Assembly (NCBI GenBank): GCA_038380435.1
Contig: JAWZYU010000019.1
Location: forward strand, 33,133,801-33,197,800
Length of the DNA: 64,000 nucleotides
Direction of reading: 5' to 3'
Source of the DNA: Ryuthela nishihirai
Lineage: Eukaryota; Arthropoda; Arachnida; Araneae; Heptathelidae
This document shows, piece by piece, positions 20,735 to 30,381 of the stretch. The notes under the pieces are model-generated. The model saw only the letters and a program-made list of their open reading frames with translations, had not been told where the DNA came from and did no database searches. Within the stretch, counting starts at the first letter, position 1. Each line of letters starts with the position of its first letter. The position numbers and the translations under genes are program-made.

Positions 20735-21300
20735 CTTTTTTTTTCATCTGATATTTTTTCTTTCTACTCCTGCACATTTTCTGACATGTCCTTTTTTCAT
20801 CTGATATATTTTCATTTTAGTCTTACACATTTTCTTACCTTTACTTTTTTCGTCTGATATGTTTTCATTTTAATCCTACACATTTTCTTTCTTTCCTTTT
20901 TTTTCATCTGACATTTTTACTTTCTAGTCCTACACGTTTTCTTACTTTTCCTTTTTTCATCTGATGTTGCCGTATGGATAATTATAAATTAGCGAATAGC
21001 GTTATGAATAGTGTGCCTAAAGGCCTCAGAAAGAGGGGGAGACCTATGATGAGGTGGGCAAACAATGTCAAACAGGACCTTTTTAGAATTGGTGTGCAGT
21101 GGCCAGATGCAGCAGGTATAGTTCAGCACAGATATGCTTGGAGAACTAAATTGCGCGGTCTGATTGGACCTCCGCAGCCCATGGCTGCTTAAGGATGATG
21201 ATGATGATTTTTTCTCTTTAGTCCTACACATTTTCTTACCTTTCCTTTTTTCATCTGACATTTTTTCTTTCTAGTTCTACACAAAACTTTATTTATTTCA
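20735..21300 (+). repeat. 53-bp pyrimidine-rich tandem array, split by a LINE
   Basis: CATCTGATAT-type units begin at 20745, 20798, 20851, 20905 and 20958 (period 53-54 bp), with a further unit at 21252 after a LINE fragment. Each unit reads like CATCTGATATTTTTTCTTTC, then TCCTACACATTTTCTTACC. The array starts right where the 36-bp minisatellite ends. Related decayed motifs (TTTCATCTGACATTGTCTC, TTTCACCTGAATTGGTCTCC) scatter through 22040-22160 and 27340-27550. Confidence 0.85.
20966..21211 (+). mobile_element. RTE-type LINE 3' end
   Basis: Encodes the last part of the RTE polyprotein in one frame: NYKLANSVMNSVPKGLRKRG followed by RPMMRWANNVKQDLFRIGVQ, matching the C-terminus of the element at 35230-38828. 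It ends with CATGGCTGCTTAAGGATGATGATGATG, the stop codon followed by the (GAT)n-type tail typical of RTE elements. Heavily 5'-truncated, inserted inside the 53-bp array. Confidence 0.9.
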
Positions 21301-21515
21301 TTTGAAATTTTCTATTTCTAGTTCAATACGATTTCTCACCTGTTTGTTTCCAAGTATGCCTATCTCCTAACCTGCCGTCCTTTCATATGAAATGATCTTC
21401 CTCTAAGATTCATCTTCTTACCTGTCATTATCTGAAGTGATAATGCCTATGTTTCTCACTGTAATTCTTCCATATGGATGAGTGCCCTTCCAGCGCTGCT
21501 TAACTTAATCTATGG

Positions 21516-21952
21516 TGCGGGGTGGCTTAGTCGGTAGCGCGTCAGGCTCGTAATCTGCAGTTCATAGATTCGAGTTCCAGTGGGAGAATGTCTTCATTAA
21601 AATATGTTCCCATTAACCAAAGACTCCATTCTCTACTATTCTAGACATTGAGATTTTTCTCCCCAAACTCTCTGCCCATGCTCTGATCAGTTGGGGTCAC
21701 TGATGGGCTTGGAAAGGCTACCGTCCCTTGGATGGGACGTTAAGCCATGGCGCCGTGTGTGTGGGAGAATCATACTCTATGAACGTTAAAGAACACTCTA
21801 GATGGCCTTGACGGGAATCTACCATATGTTTCCCAACAGCTTCCAGTGGGTTCCCTGCTCCCAACCTTCTCTGATCCCTCGGGGTCCTTGTGACCTAGCC
21901 ATTTAATCCATTGTCTGCAAAAAACGTGCAGCTCAGAGATAAAAAAACCCAA
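21516..21952 (+). mobile_element. SINE-A carrying a minisatellite patch
   Basis: Head GGCTTAGTCGGTAGCGCGTC and GATTCGAGTTCCAG, then a foreign stretch (21586-21645), then the SINE body resumes at GACATTGAGATTTTTCTCCCC and runs to CAGCTCAGAGATAAAAAAAC. The foreign stretch contains ATGTCTTCATTAAAATATGT and CCCATTAACCAAAGACTCC, a variant unit of the 36-bp minisatellite that otherwise ends about 870 bp upstream. Confidence 0.85.
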
Positions 21953-22705
21953 TCTTTCATCTCTTATTGTCCTGTGGTCTCTTTCTAGGGATGCTTATTT
22001 TTGCAATTATTTCCCTTTCATCAGAAATTCTTTTCCATGGTTGTTGATATTCTGCCTGTCTCACTTTCACCTGAATTGGTCTCCTTTCAGGAATAATTTT
22101 CTTGCTTGTCATTCAGCTGAAACTGAGCTTTCAAAGATATTCATCTTCTTTTATCATTCTTCCAACTGGAGTGAATGCCCTTCCAAGAATGCTCATCGTC
22201 TTTCCTATCATTTACCTGAAGTTATATCCTCTAGTAATGCTTCCATTGATACTCATCTTGTTACCTGTCATTTAACTGATATTCAGTTTCTAGAGTAAGG
22301 TTTCTTATTTTTATATCTGCCATTCTTGAATATGGAACAATGCCCTTTAAAGGATAATCTGAAATCGAGGTACTCATTATGGAAGTGTATGATGTTTCCT
22401 ATGATTTATTTTAGTATATGTTGAAGATAATTGGAAATTAAAGTGTGTTCCTTAAGTTTTGGAAACCAGTGTATTTAGTTCACTGATCGAGGATTTGCTA
22501 CACGCTGTGATTTTCCAGAACCAAGTATCGCAATCATTAATTGCTTACCATAATTTTATTTCATTACAATTACAACAATGTAAAAAAGAAGATGGGGAGA
22601 GGGAGCCTGGACAAAATACAGTGTCGTCCTGGACTTCCTTCGATCCGCAATTCTGGACCTCTCCCATTTAAGGAGTTATAGTAGTTGAATCCAGACCTAG
22701 TGATG
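21953..22705. other. Pyrimidine-rich decayed region
   Basis: No gene. Scattered motifs such as TTTCACCTGAATTGGTCTCC and CATTTACCTGAAG may be remnants of the neighbouring 53-bp array. Short open frames lack domains. Confidence 0.4.
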
Positions 22706-23478
22706 ACGGGTTGGGTTGTTTTACCTCTGAGTGGCACTTTTTTTGCACACAATGGGCTAAATAGCCCATTGAAAGCGTGTTTACAAGTACCCCGAGGGCT
22801 CAGAGAAGGTTGGTGGAAGGGTTGGGTTGGGTTGTTTTACCTCTGAGCGGCACTTTTTTGCACACCATGGGCTAAATGGCCAGGTCATATGGACCCCGAA
22901 GGCTCAGAGAAGGTTGGGGGAGGGGACCCACTGGAACACCTATTGGGAGACAGATGGTAGCCTCCTGTCAAGGCCATCCAGCTTGTTCTTTAACGTGCAC
23001 AGGGCTCTCCTGCACACGGTTCACGGCTTAATGTCCAATCCGACGGACGGTGGCCTTTCCAAGCCCATCGGTGTCCCCTACTGACCGTGGGCAGGGCGGG
23101 GAGAATTTTGTGGAAATAAATCTCAATGCTGACCCAGCTGGGACTCGAACTTGGGAACTACAGATTACGAGCCTGGTGCACTACCGACTGAGCCACCCCC
23201 ACCCCGTTGGGGGAAGAGACCCACTGGACAGCTGTTAGGAGACATATGGTAGCCTCCTGTCAAGCCATCCAGTGTGTTCTTTAACATGCACAGAGTATGA
23301 TTCACCTGTATATAGGGCCACTTAATGCTCCATTCGACGGTCGACGGTTTTTTCTAACCCATCGATGTGCCATGTTGACGAGGGCAGAGCGGGGAATTTT
23401 GGCAAAATAAATCTCAACGATGGCCCAGGCGGGACTCGAACCTGGGAACTGCAGATTACGAGCAATCCCCGCCCCAAG
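22706..23478 (-). mobile_element. Old SINE-A split by a younger SINE-A
   Basis: The outer copy comprises 22706-22820 (GGGTTGTTTTACCTCTGAGTGG to CAGAGAAGGTTGGTGGAAGG) and 23206-23478 (GTTGGGGGAAGAGACCCACT to ATTACGAGCAATCCCCGCCCC). Joined, these cover one SINE-A with a degraded head. The left part also has an internal repeat of AATGGGCTAAAT / TAGCCCATT. Confidence 0.88.
22821..23205 (-). mobile_element. Young SINE-A nested in SINE-A
   Basis: Complete copy from GTTGGGTTGGGTTGTTTTAC to GAGCCACCCCCACCCC. The flanks GTTGGTGGAAGG (22809-22820) and GTTGGGGGAAGA (23206-23217) match at 10 of 12 positions, consistent with an ageing target-site duplication inside the older element. Confidence 0.88.
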
Positions 23479-23749
23479 TGATGACACTGATTGAGCACTT
23501 ATCCCTATAATGAACTGTCTGTCAGAGGATGAACTACTTTTAAATCTCTGTGCTCTCTTTAACAGCTTTCTTAATGGCTTCAAAGCAGTGTTTGTTTATT
23601 TAATTCTTGAAAAAAAGCTAATTAAAAGAAAGATGAGTATCCTGGAGAGAGTGTGAGAAAAAAATATAGAAAAATCAATACATAAGAAATGAGGGATAAG
23701 TTGTAGAGGACATAGTGTATCTGCTGTGCATCAAATAAGCAGAGAATGG

Positions 23750-24474
23750 TTCGAAGGTGGCAATGAACACGCCGGGAAGGTTCTGGACGAAGTCCAGAAC
23801 CTTCCCGGCGTTCATGGGAAGAACGCCACCTTCGGAGGCTTGCTATAACAGATCGCTCTGCCCAATCTACAGACTTGGCCCAACAGTGGATTCAGTAACA
23901 CATTTTCCAATGTCGGCAGTAACAGTTCGATGCCGTCTATTGTAATTCGGACTGCACACCAGCCGGCTATTGCTATCCCAACACCCTCTGACACCCCAAC
24001 ACAAATGAGCCAGACTACAGTGGTGCATCGAGCAACGGTAGTGGAGCGACGAATATTACAACAGCATTTTTCCTGACGAATCCCGCTTCTGTCTGTTCGA
24101 ATCCGATGACAGATTCTTCGTCATCGGATTCGAAGGTGAGAGTCACTGAGAGGAGTGCATTCGGACGAGGCATACAGCATCAACGCATGGGATTATGGTG
24201 TGGGGTGCGGTTAGTTTTTGATAGCAAATCCTCCGTAGTACAGATCTACACACCATTACCATTGCTCGATACATCCAGGACATTTCACAACTCTGCCTTA
24301 CCTCCAGACAGTCCCACACCCTATATTTCAGCAGGACAATAATTTTTATAATGCCCAATGTAGCAGCTGCCACTGTTGAATACCTGAGGCAAAACAGTGT
24401 ACATATCCTTCTGTGGCCCACTCGATTCCATCGAAATTGTATGGGATATGGTCAAATGGTGGTTTGGTGTAATT
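23750..24474 (+). pseudogene. Tc1-like transposase, 5' and central part (split gene)
   Basis: Broken frames decode to a Tc1-like transposase: TDLAQQWIQ near 23870, LTPQHK and RLQWCIEQ near 24000, DESRFCLFESDD near 24080 (first catalytic Asp), LWCGV near 24190, RYIQDISQL near 24275, FSRTI where FQQDN is expected near 24335, and SIEIVWDMVKWW near 24430 (Glu region). The last part then breaks off at a foldback-like element. Two short-loop palindromes (23752-23834, 24096-24134) overwrite coding sequence. The missing C-terminus reappears at 26816. Non-functional. Confidence 0.85.
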
Positions 24475-24893
24475 TGTTCGACAACATTTGTTCGAAACGG
24501 AAATTTGTTCGACGAAAATTTCTTCGAAGCGGAAATTTGTTCGAAAGAAAATTGCTCGAAACGGAAATATATTCTGCCACATTTTGCGGAAGGTTTGAGA
24601 ATTGATAAATATTTAGAGCCTGTGCTAGAGTACGTAAGCCCAATGACTCGACAAGGTCTCTTCTGGTTTGTCACAGCGGATCAGAAGGAGAGGAGGGGGA
24701 TGAGTCTAATAAGAAAGGCGATAGAAGTTAAGCCTCAGTTTTATATTAGAGAAAAATGCTTGTTTTGCCGACAATCTAGACACCGTTTACTTCTTTTTAC
24801 TTTTTGCTATTCTTATACGCTACAGGCAGAGTTTTGTAGAAGAGAGATTACGTTTGAAATTTAAAACTGGAATATTTTCCACACTACATTCTG

Positions 24894-25555
24894 AGTGATC
24901 GTTGAAATATGACCACCCACCCACATTATGTCAATGGGAAGCAAATTTCGATGTCCTGCAACTTTTAAAATAAACGTTCTATGAGAAAATGCGACTAAAG
25001 GCAAATTAAAGATTAAATCATTTCTATCTAATTATCGTTTTTTCCCCGACAATATTCTTTCAATATTTAAAGAGTTATGAAAGTTTGAACATATAAAAAT
25101 AACAGTGCTAGACATTTAAAGTCATTTGAAACTGAAACAGAAAATATTATTTCAAACCAGTTCAGATATAACTACGTATTCTAAAAGTGTGTGAAAATAT
25201 TTCTTTCAATATTCTTTTAAAGTTTTTGATAAATTTCTCAGAAAATATTGCTGCTCTGCTTGGTTTCAACCTCCATATCTGATTAAATAATAAATTTCTA
25301 TAATAATAAAATAATAAGAAATTCTATTGAAAAATCGAGATTTAAATAGATTTTATTAAGATTTTTACAATATTCTCAGACACATTTTGCCACAAATAGG
25401 TTATTTTAGAAGTCATATATCTTCGAAATTAGTCTCCTTTTGATGTAATATGAGGTGGTCATGTTATGTCAGTGGGACGCTAACTTCGAAGATGAAACTG
25501 ACTTCAATGTCTCTCTACGTATGTGTCTTCTAATATCCTAGATCTAGTGAATACA
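24894..25555. repeat. Family E pair in inverted arrangement
   Basis: The left half (24888-25140) carries family E in plus orientation: TGAGTGATCGTT, ACATTATGTCAATGGGAAGC, TATGAGAAAATGCG, AAGAGTTATGAAAGTTTG. The right half (25240-25500) carries it inverted, ending GGTCATGTTATGTCAGTGGG. It interrupts the left arm of the foldback-like element, since removing it restores the arm symmetry. Confidence 0.65.
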
Positions 25556-26439
25556 CGGATAAATATGTTATTTTTAGGATAGGGAAAATTGATTGAATTG
25601 GGCCAGAGCAAACTGAAATGCAGTTCCAGTATATAAAATTTCTTTCTATTTGAGTGCTCTTTCAAAAACTTAGAATAATATAAAATAATTGAAAGTGTGG
25701 ATAGCCATGGTGAAAAAGCTCACATATAGTCATGGAGTCTAAGTCTCGGTATACAGTAAGTACAGTAAGATATTTTGTCTAGAATGGTGTAGGGTTCGAC
25801 TCTCCATATTTCTAATTTTTCACTTTGAAACTGTAGTATCAGAAATCCTAGATCTAGGGAAACGGAACAAGAGGGTTATGGCCCCTTTTTAAGAATATTA
25901 ATAATTTGAAAGTTAGTCAAAATATTAATGATATATATATTAATATATATTTTGTATAAAGTTTTTGAAAGAATACTAAAATAGAAGGAAAAAAAAAACC
26001 ATACACAGGAACTGCGTTTCAGTTCTTTCTGGCTCGATTAAATCACTTGATCCGCTCAATAAATATTTATCTTTGTAGTATAGGCCCGGGTACTAGTTAT
26101 CGGAAAAGGAATGTATTGTTTTGCAAAATAATCCAGTTTTAAATTATTAACATAACCCCTCTTCTTCAAAGTTCAGACTATTGCTTATAAGAATAGTGAA
26201 AACTAAAAGGAATAAATGGTATTAGATTGCTTGGAAAACAAGCATTTTACTCTATCTAATATAAAACTGAGCCTTATTTTCTATCAACTTTCTTACTAGA
26301 CTCCCCCCCCCCCTACACACACTTTTCCTTCCGATGATTTCCCAGTGGCAAATCAGAAGAGACCTTATCGAGGAGTATGCCCTCTAGCAGCTTCTCAATA
26401 TTTTTCAATTCTAAAACTTTCGACAAAATTTTGGACGAA

Positions 26440-26815
26440 TATATTTCAGTTTCGAACAAAATTCCTTCGAACAAATTACCGTTTCGAACAAAGTTCCTTT
26501 TCGAACAAATTTCCCTCGAACAAATTTCACTCGAACAAAATTCCGTTTCGAACAAATTTCCCTCGAACAAATTTCATTTTCGAACAAAATTCCGTTTCGA
26601 ACAAATTTCCTTTTCGAACAAATTTCCCTTGAAGAAATTTCCTTTTCGAACAAATTTCCCTCGAACAAATTTCCTTTTCAAACAAATTTCCCTCGAACAA
26701 AATTCCGTTTCGAACAAATTTCCCTCGAACAAAATTCCGTTTCGAACAAATTTCCTTTTCGAACAAATTTCCCTCGAACAAATTTCCTTTTCGAACAAAT
26801 TTCCCTCGAACAAAC
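26440..26815. repeat. TTCGAACAAATTTCC minisatellite
   Basis: Roughly 22 copies of a 15-17 bp unit alternating TTTTCGAACAAATTTCC, CTCGAACAAATTTCC and GTTTCGAACAAAATTCC. It forms the outer end of the right foldback arm. The left arm has only about six diverged units (24470-24575), so this side has expanded. Open frames of up to 196 codons on both strands are by-products of the repeat. Confidence 0.92.
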
Positions 26816-27126
26816 TACGGACACCGGTCAAACGGAGGTTGCAGAAATACCAGCACATCCCCGCAAATGCAAACAAACTTTGGGCAAGAATGCATATTGC
26901 TTGGACGACTGTTCCACAATCCATCAAACATTTGTTTGATTCCATGCCTCGCCATGTTCAGCAGTGATACAAGCAAGGGGTGGACAGAGCCAGTAATAAA
27001 CAACCCGGTATGTAACTTTCCAATTGTCCCCATATTGTAATCATTTTTTACTACAATAAATCTAAATTGAACCCCAAAAATATGAATATCTTCTGGATGG
27101 TGTTCTGATTTTCGTAAACACCTGTG
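26816..27126 (+). pseudogene. Tc1-like transposase C-terminus and 3' end (split gene)
   Basis: Immediately after the foldback arm the plus strand reads RTPVKRRLQKYQHIPANANK, then AWTTVPQSIKHLFDSMPRHV, the usual Tc1 C-terminal helix after the catalytic Glu. This continues the gene interrupted at 24474. The element appears to end near GGTGTTCTGATTTTCGTAAAC ACCTGTG followed by TA at 27127-27128. A matching left terminal repeat was not found, so the 5' end may be truncated. Confidence 0.8.
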
Positions 27127-27149
27127 TATGTGAGGCTAAACTATACTAA

Positions 27150-27345
27150 ATATTAGACAGCTGCTGCTACCTGATTTCTGATCCGAGAGACATGGGTTTG
27201 TGCCCCGGATAAAGCATGGTGGCTTCATGTGTTGTTTTACTGCCGAAGTCACGCGTCCCATATCTGTTCTATGGCATCTCCATAAAGCATGTATGGAAGG
27301 ATCAAACGGACAGACTCCTGTTTAGACTTCTGTGGTAAGCAACTT
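27150..27345 (+). mobile_element. SINE-B, diverged
   Basis: A degenerate head (ATGGGTTTGTGCCCCGGATA for the box-B region) and body (GGACAGACTCCTGTTTAGAC, TGTGGTAAGCAACTTC) of SINE-B. Boxes are mutated, so it is an old copy. 27346-27550 is pyrimidine-rich without a gene. Confidence 0.75.
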
Positions 27346-27562
27346 CTTTCATCTGTAATGGTCTCCTTCCAGTCATACTAATTTTTTCACATTTTCTGTT
27401 ACTAGAGAAGTTCACTTCTAAATTGTTGCTCTTTCATCTGACATTGTCTCGATCCAGTCATACTCTCAGCAGAAGTTGTCTCCATCCAGGGATGTTTTTT
27501 CTTTACCTATCGGTCTTTCATGTCAAATGTATTCTTCTAGGATTATTTTACTTCTCCTGTTT

Positions 27563-27950
27563 AGGGGCGGGGGTGGCTCAGTCGGTAGCGCGCCAGGCTC
27601 GTAATCTGTAGTTCCCAGGTTCGAGTCCCAGCTGGGTCAGCGTTGAGATTTATCTCCGCAAAATTCCCCGCCCTGCCCACGGTCAGTAGGAGACACCGAT
27701 GGGCTTGGAAAGGCCGCCGTCCGTCGGATGGGACGTTAAGCCGTGGCCCCGTGTGCGGGAGAGACATACCCTGTGCACGTTAAAGAACACGCTGGATGGC
27801 CTTGACGGGAGACTACCATCTGTCTCCCAACAGCTGTTCCAGTGGGTCCCCTCCCCCAACCTTCTCTGAGCCTTCGGGGTCCTTGTGGCCTGGCCATTTA
27901 GCCCATGGTGTGCAAAAAAGTGCCGCTCAGAGCTAAAACAACCCAACCCA
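27563..27950 (+). mobile_element. SINE-A, near-consensus, 13-bp TSD
   Basis: ACTTCTCCTGTTT occurs at 27550-27562 and 27951-27963. The 388-bp copy is close to consensus from GGGGCGGGGGTGGCTCAG to AAAACAACCCAACCC. One of the best family references in the window, probably young. Confidence 0.96.
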
Positions 27951-28079
27951 ACTTCTCCTGTTTCTTCATATTCTTGTTTTGATCTATGCCATCTTCGAGC
28001 ATTAAACTGAATTGAATCTTTAGTTATTAATTCGAAATACACTGAGTGGCCAATGTATTAATTATTCTTACCCAGCAAG

Positions 28080-28325
28080 TACGGATTTAAAAAAAATGGA
28101 GCCGGTGGGGGATGCAAGCGACGTAATCAATCCAGCCAGTAAGGTGAAAGGCCAAGAGACTGGATTTCCATTGCAGTAAAGCATTTCCCCCTCCGTTTCA
28201 TAAGCATTTTAAAAAATTTCTTGAAAAATCTGTGAAATATGCAAAAGTTTAATATTTTTTGCTTCTATTACCCTTACTGGTATTCTTAAAAAGTTAATTA
28301 TAGGGGGACTTGCATTCCCCTAGAT
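28080..28325 (+). repeat. Dispersed repeat family D
   Basis: GATGCAAGCGACGTAATCAA, GGATTTCCATTGCAGTAAAG, CATTTCCCCCTCCGTTTC and GAAATATGCAAAAGTTTAAT follow the same order as at 13220-13415. It lies just inside the left end of the Tc1-like element, so it inserted later. Confidence 0.6.
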
Positions 28326-28379
28326 TCAGCCGTGCTTTTACTTAATAGCAAATAGCTCCCCTTTCGCCCTCAGAAAATC

Positions 28380-29650
28380 TGAACTCCTCAGGGCATGGAT
28401 TCAACGAGATGCCAAAGCGTGCCACAGGGATATACTGTTCCATGTCGACTGCGCCACTTCCCGCAGGTGTTGCAAATTGGCTGGTGGTGAAAATCTACCC
28501 TGAACCTCGCGTTTAATTTCATTCCGCAAGTGCTCGATTGGAATGAAATCTGGTGATCTGGTAATTGAAGAGGTTACTGCAGCAAGCTGATATCATTGTC
28601 ATGTTTAGGAAACCATTCTTAGACGATCCTAACTTTGTGATATGGAGCATTTTCCTGCTGAAAGAACTCATTCACAGATGGACACTGATGTCACGAAGGA
28701 ATGTATCTGATTGGCAATGATATTAAGATATCCTGTGATTTTCAAACGTTGTTCCACTGGTTCACGGAGGTATCATGAGACTCAACATATGCCAAGAAAA
28801 CATTCCCTACGTAAAGGTTCTCAACGTGGGGTACGCCGTGAGATCTTAAAAATCGCTAGATCTAGTAACAAAGTCAGTGTTTTATTTTATTCCCATTGTT
28901 ATACTATAACTGTAGTTTTATCTATCTATACAAGGGGTACGCCAGTTATATGCATATTTCCAGGGGGTACGTGAAGCATAAAAGGTTGAGAACCACTGCC
29001 CTACACCATATCCCCATCATCAGCCTGCAATGTTGATTCTGGCAGGATACATACATGGACCCGTGCAGTTTTCACCATATCCTGGTGTTTCCACCAGCGT
29101 GAAACAGAAGAAACCGGGATTCATCACACCAGGCGACTCTTCCAATCCTCCAGTGTTTGCGTTCTTTAGCCCATTACAACTGCAGTTTCTAGTGTTCCCC
29201 TGACACGAGGGGAACCTAGTTAGGTTGTCGGCTGCCATACCCCATCCTACACAAGACACGATGAGTTTTGTATTCTGATGATATGCCTCTTTGATATGCC
29301 TCTTTGGCTGATGATATGCCTCTTTGATATGCATCTTTGGCTGATGATATGCCTATTTGAATGCCACTCGGCAGTTATTTGATTGACTGCAGCTCATTTG
29401 TGACTGAATAAGTCATGTCGTCCTCTTGCATCAACGAGCTGTTTCCGATCACAGAACTATCGTTAACTTGATATTTTTGGGCGTTGAACCATTCTCGATA
29501 TATCCGAGATACTTCCAGTCTTGAACTCCAGGAGGATTGCTGCTTTCGAGATACTCATTCCGGCTTCCATGGCACTAATTACCATACCACGTTCAGCGTT
29601 GCTTCAATCTTTCGTCTTGCCTAGTCTCGCGCTGAATTGAACACACAGAG
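28380..29650 (-). pseudogene. Tc1-like transposase remnant
   Basis: On the minus strand, around 29090-29165, frames decode to LEESPGVMNPGFFCFTLVET, the frameshifted counterpart of the W..DESRF..H catalytic start. The region near 28590-28700 corresponds to the central part (the plus-strand complement contains AACCATTCTTAGACGATCC and GGAGCATTTTCCTGCTGAAAG, the FQQ..AP region). Frameshifts are frequent and a 33-bp tandem repeat (29275-29355, GCTGATGATATGCCTCTTTG) has expanded inside it. Not functional. Confidence 0.75.
28812..28998. mobile_element. hAT-type MITE, short copy
   Basis: Starts TAAAGGTTCTCAACGTGGGG and ends GGTTGAGAACCACTG. The same interior motifs as the other copies are present (TATCTATACAAGGGGTACGC). 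The flanks share CCCTAC (left 28805-28811, right 28999 onward), a degraded 8-bp duplication. It interrupts the Tc1-like transposase. Confidence 0.88.
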
Positions 29651-29904
29651 AATTCCTAGGTATCTGCCTATCTGCTTTAAACATCATGGTATCAATACTT
29701 GATCGTGTCACCGAATTGAGCAGATCAGTGCGGGGAAGGTGTACCTAATATATTGGCCATTCAGTGTGCAACCTCAGCGTAAAGGATACATGTAAATTTT
29801 GATTAAAAAATATTGTGGAGATGGAGTCTCCAAATGCACTTAAAACAACAGGTGTTGCCAGAAGGAGTTGTCGCATAACATCGGCAATAGAGGAAGGATT
29901 GATC

Positions 29905-30065
29905 ATCGGCGGGTAGCTCAGGGTCAGAGCACCTGACACGTCATCAGGAGGACGTGGGTTCAGATCCCACCTTGCCCAAGACAATTTCTCATCTGCACCC
30001 TTCTTTGCTCTATGGATTAAGGACAGCTTAATAGTGGTTAAAATACTTGATTGAAATTCTCTTTC
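29905..30065 (+). mobile_element. SINE-C
   Basis: The head GGCGGGTAGCTCAGGGTCAG (box A) and GTGGGTTCAGATCCCACC (box B) is tRNA-like. The body has GCCCAAGACAATTTCTC and the tail AATAGTGGTTAAAATACTTG. A second copy at 50213-50365 has the same organisation, so this is a repeat and not a tRNA gene. The open frame on the minus strand across it (WARWDLNPRPPDDVS) is its translation. Confidence 0.85.
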
Positions 30066-30380
30066 AGAAAATTGTTTTCGAATACAGCTTATTTTATCCT
30101 TTTTTTTTCGGTATTTTCATTTATTTTAAATTAACTCATTATTATTTCAAAAGATATTAAATTGTTTAAATTAAATATTTATTCTAAATCAGTTTTTTTT
30201 CTCTCTCTCCTTACCTACCATTTGACTAAACAAAATCAAAATTTATATCAGAAATTTTTTGACTAAGGAAAAAAAAACACAAAAAGGATTTAAAAAAGGT
30301 AGAAAAGATAATCATATTATTTCAATTTGAAAATTAAGTTTGAGCAAAATCAATTTTTATTCAATTTTATCTGAAATATA
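30066..30380. other. AT-rich stretch, no feature
   Basis: T- and A-rich DNA (TTTTTTTTCGG, AAGGAAAAAAAAACAC). Nothing recognised. Confidence 0.5.
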
Positions 30381-30381
30381 A

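Larger units (their letters stand above)
24475..26815. mobile_element. Foldback-like element with long inverted arms and minisatellite termini
   Basis: The two ends are inverted copies of each other. The left arm (24475-24893) matches the complement of the right arm (26095-26815): GTTCGAACAAATT-type repeats outermost, then GGTTTGAGAATTGATAAATA opposite its counterpart at 26385-26425, then AAGGTCTCTTCTG, GAGTCTAATAAGAAAG and CTCAGTTTTATATTAGA. Homology resumes further in, with GGGCCAGAGCAAACTG (25600) opposite the complement at 26015-26040, around a centre near 25818. An insert of about 660 bp (family E) sits in the left arm. No open frame for a transposase is seen. Drosophila Foldback/Galileo elements share the layout of long inverted arms with terminal tandem repeats, but membership in that group is not shown. 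Confidence 0.75.
28040..29766 (-). mobile_element. Tc1-like element with nested insertions
   Basis: Terminal inverted repeats CACTGAGTGGCCAATGTATT (left) and the complement of CACTGAATGGCCAATATATT (right) define the element. TA precedes the left end (28038-28039). The right flank reads TG, so one duplicated base may have mutated. The interior holds a family D repeat (28080-28320), a hAT MITE (28812-28998) and a transposase remnant on the minus strand. Total length is inflated by these insertions. Confidence 0.85.

Noticed and set aside
26377..26967. 196-codon plus-strand frame rich in NKFPFRTNF-type units
   Set aside because: It is a translation of the 15-17 bp minisatellite at the foldback terminus, fused by chance to the Tc1 C-terminus.
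23750..27126. Novel gene spanning the TTCGAACAAATT arrays
   Set aside because: The coding motifs on both sides belong to one Tc1 transposase interrupted by an insertion, not to a new gene.
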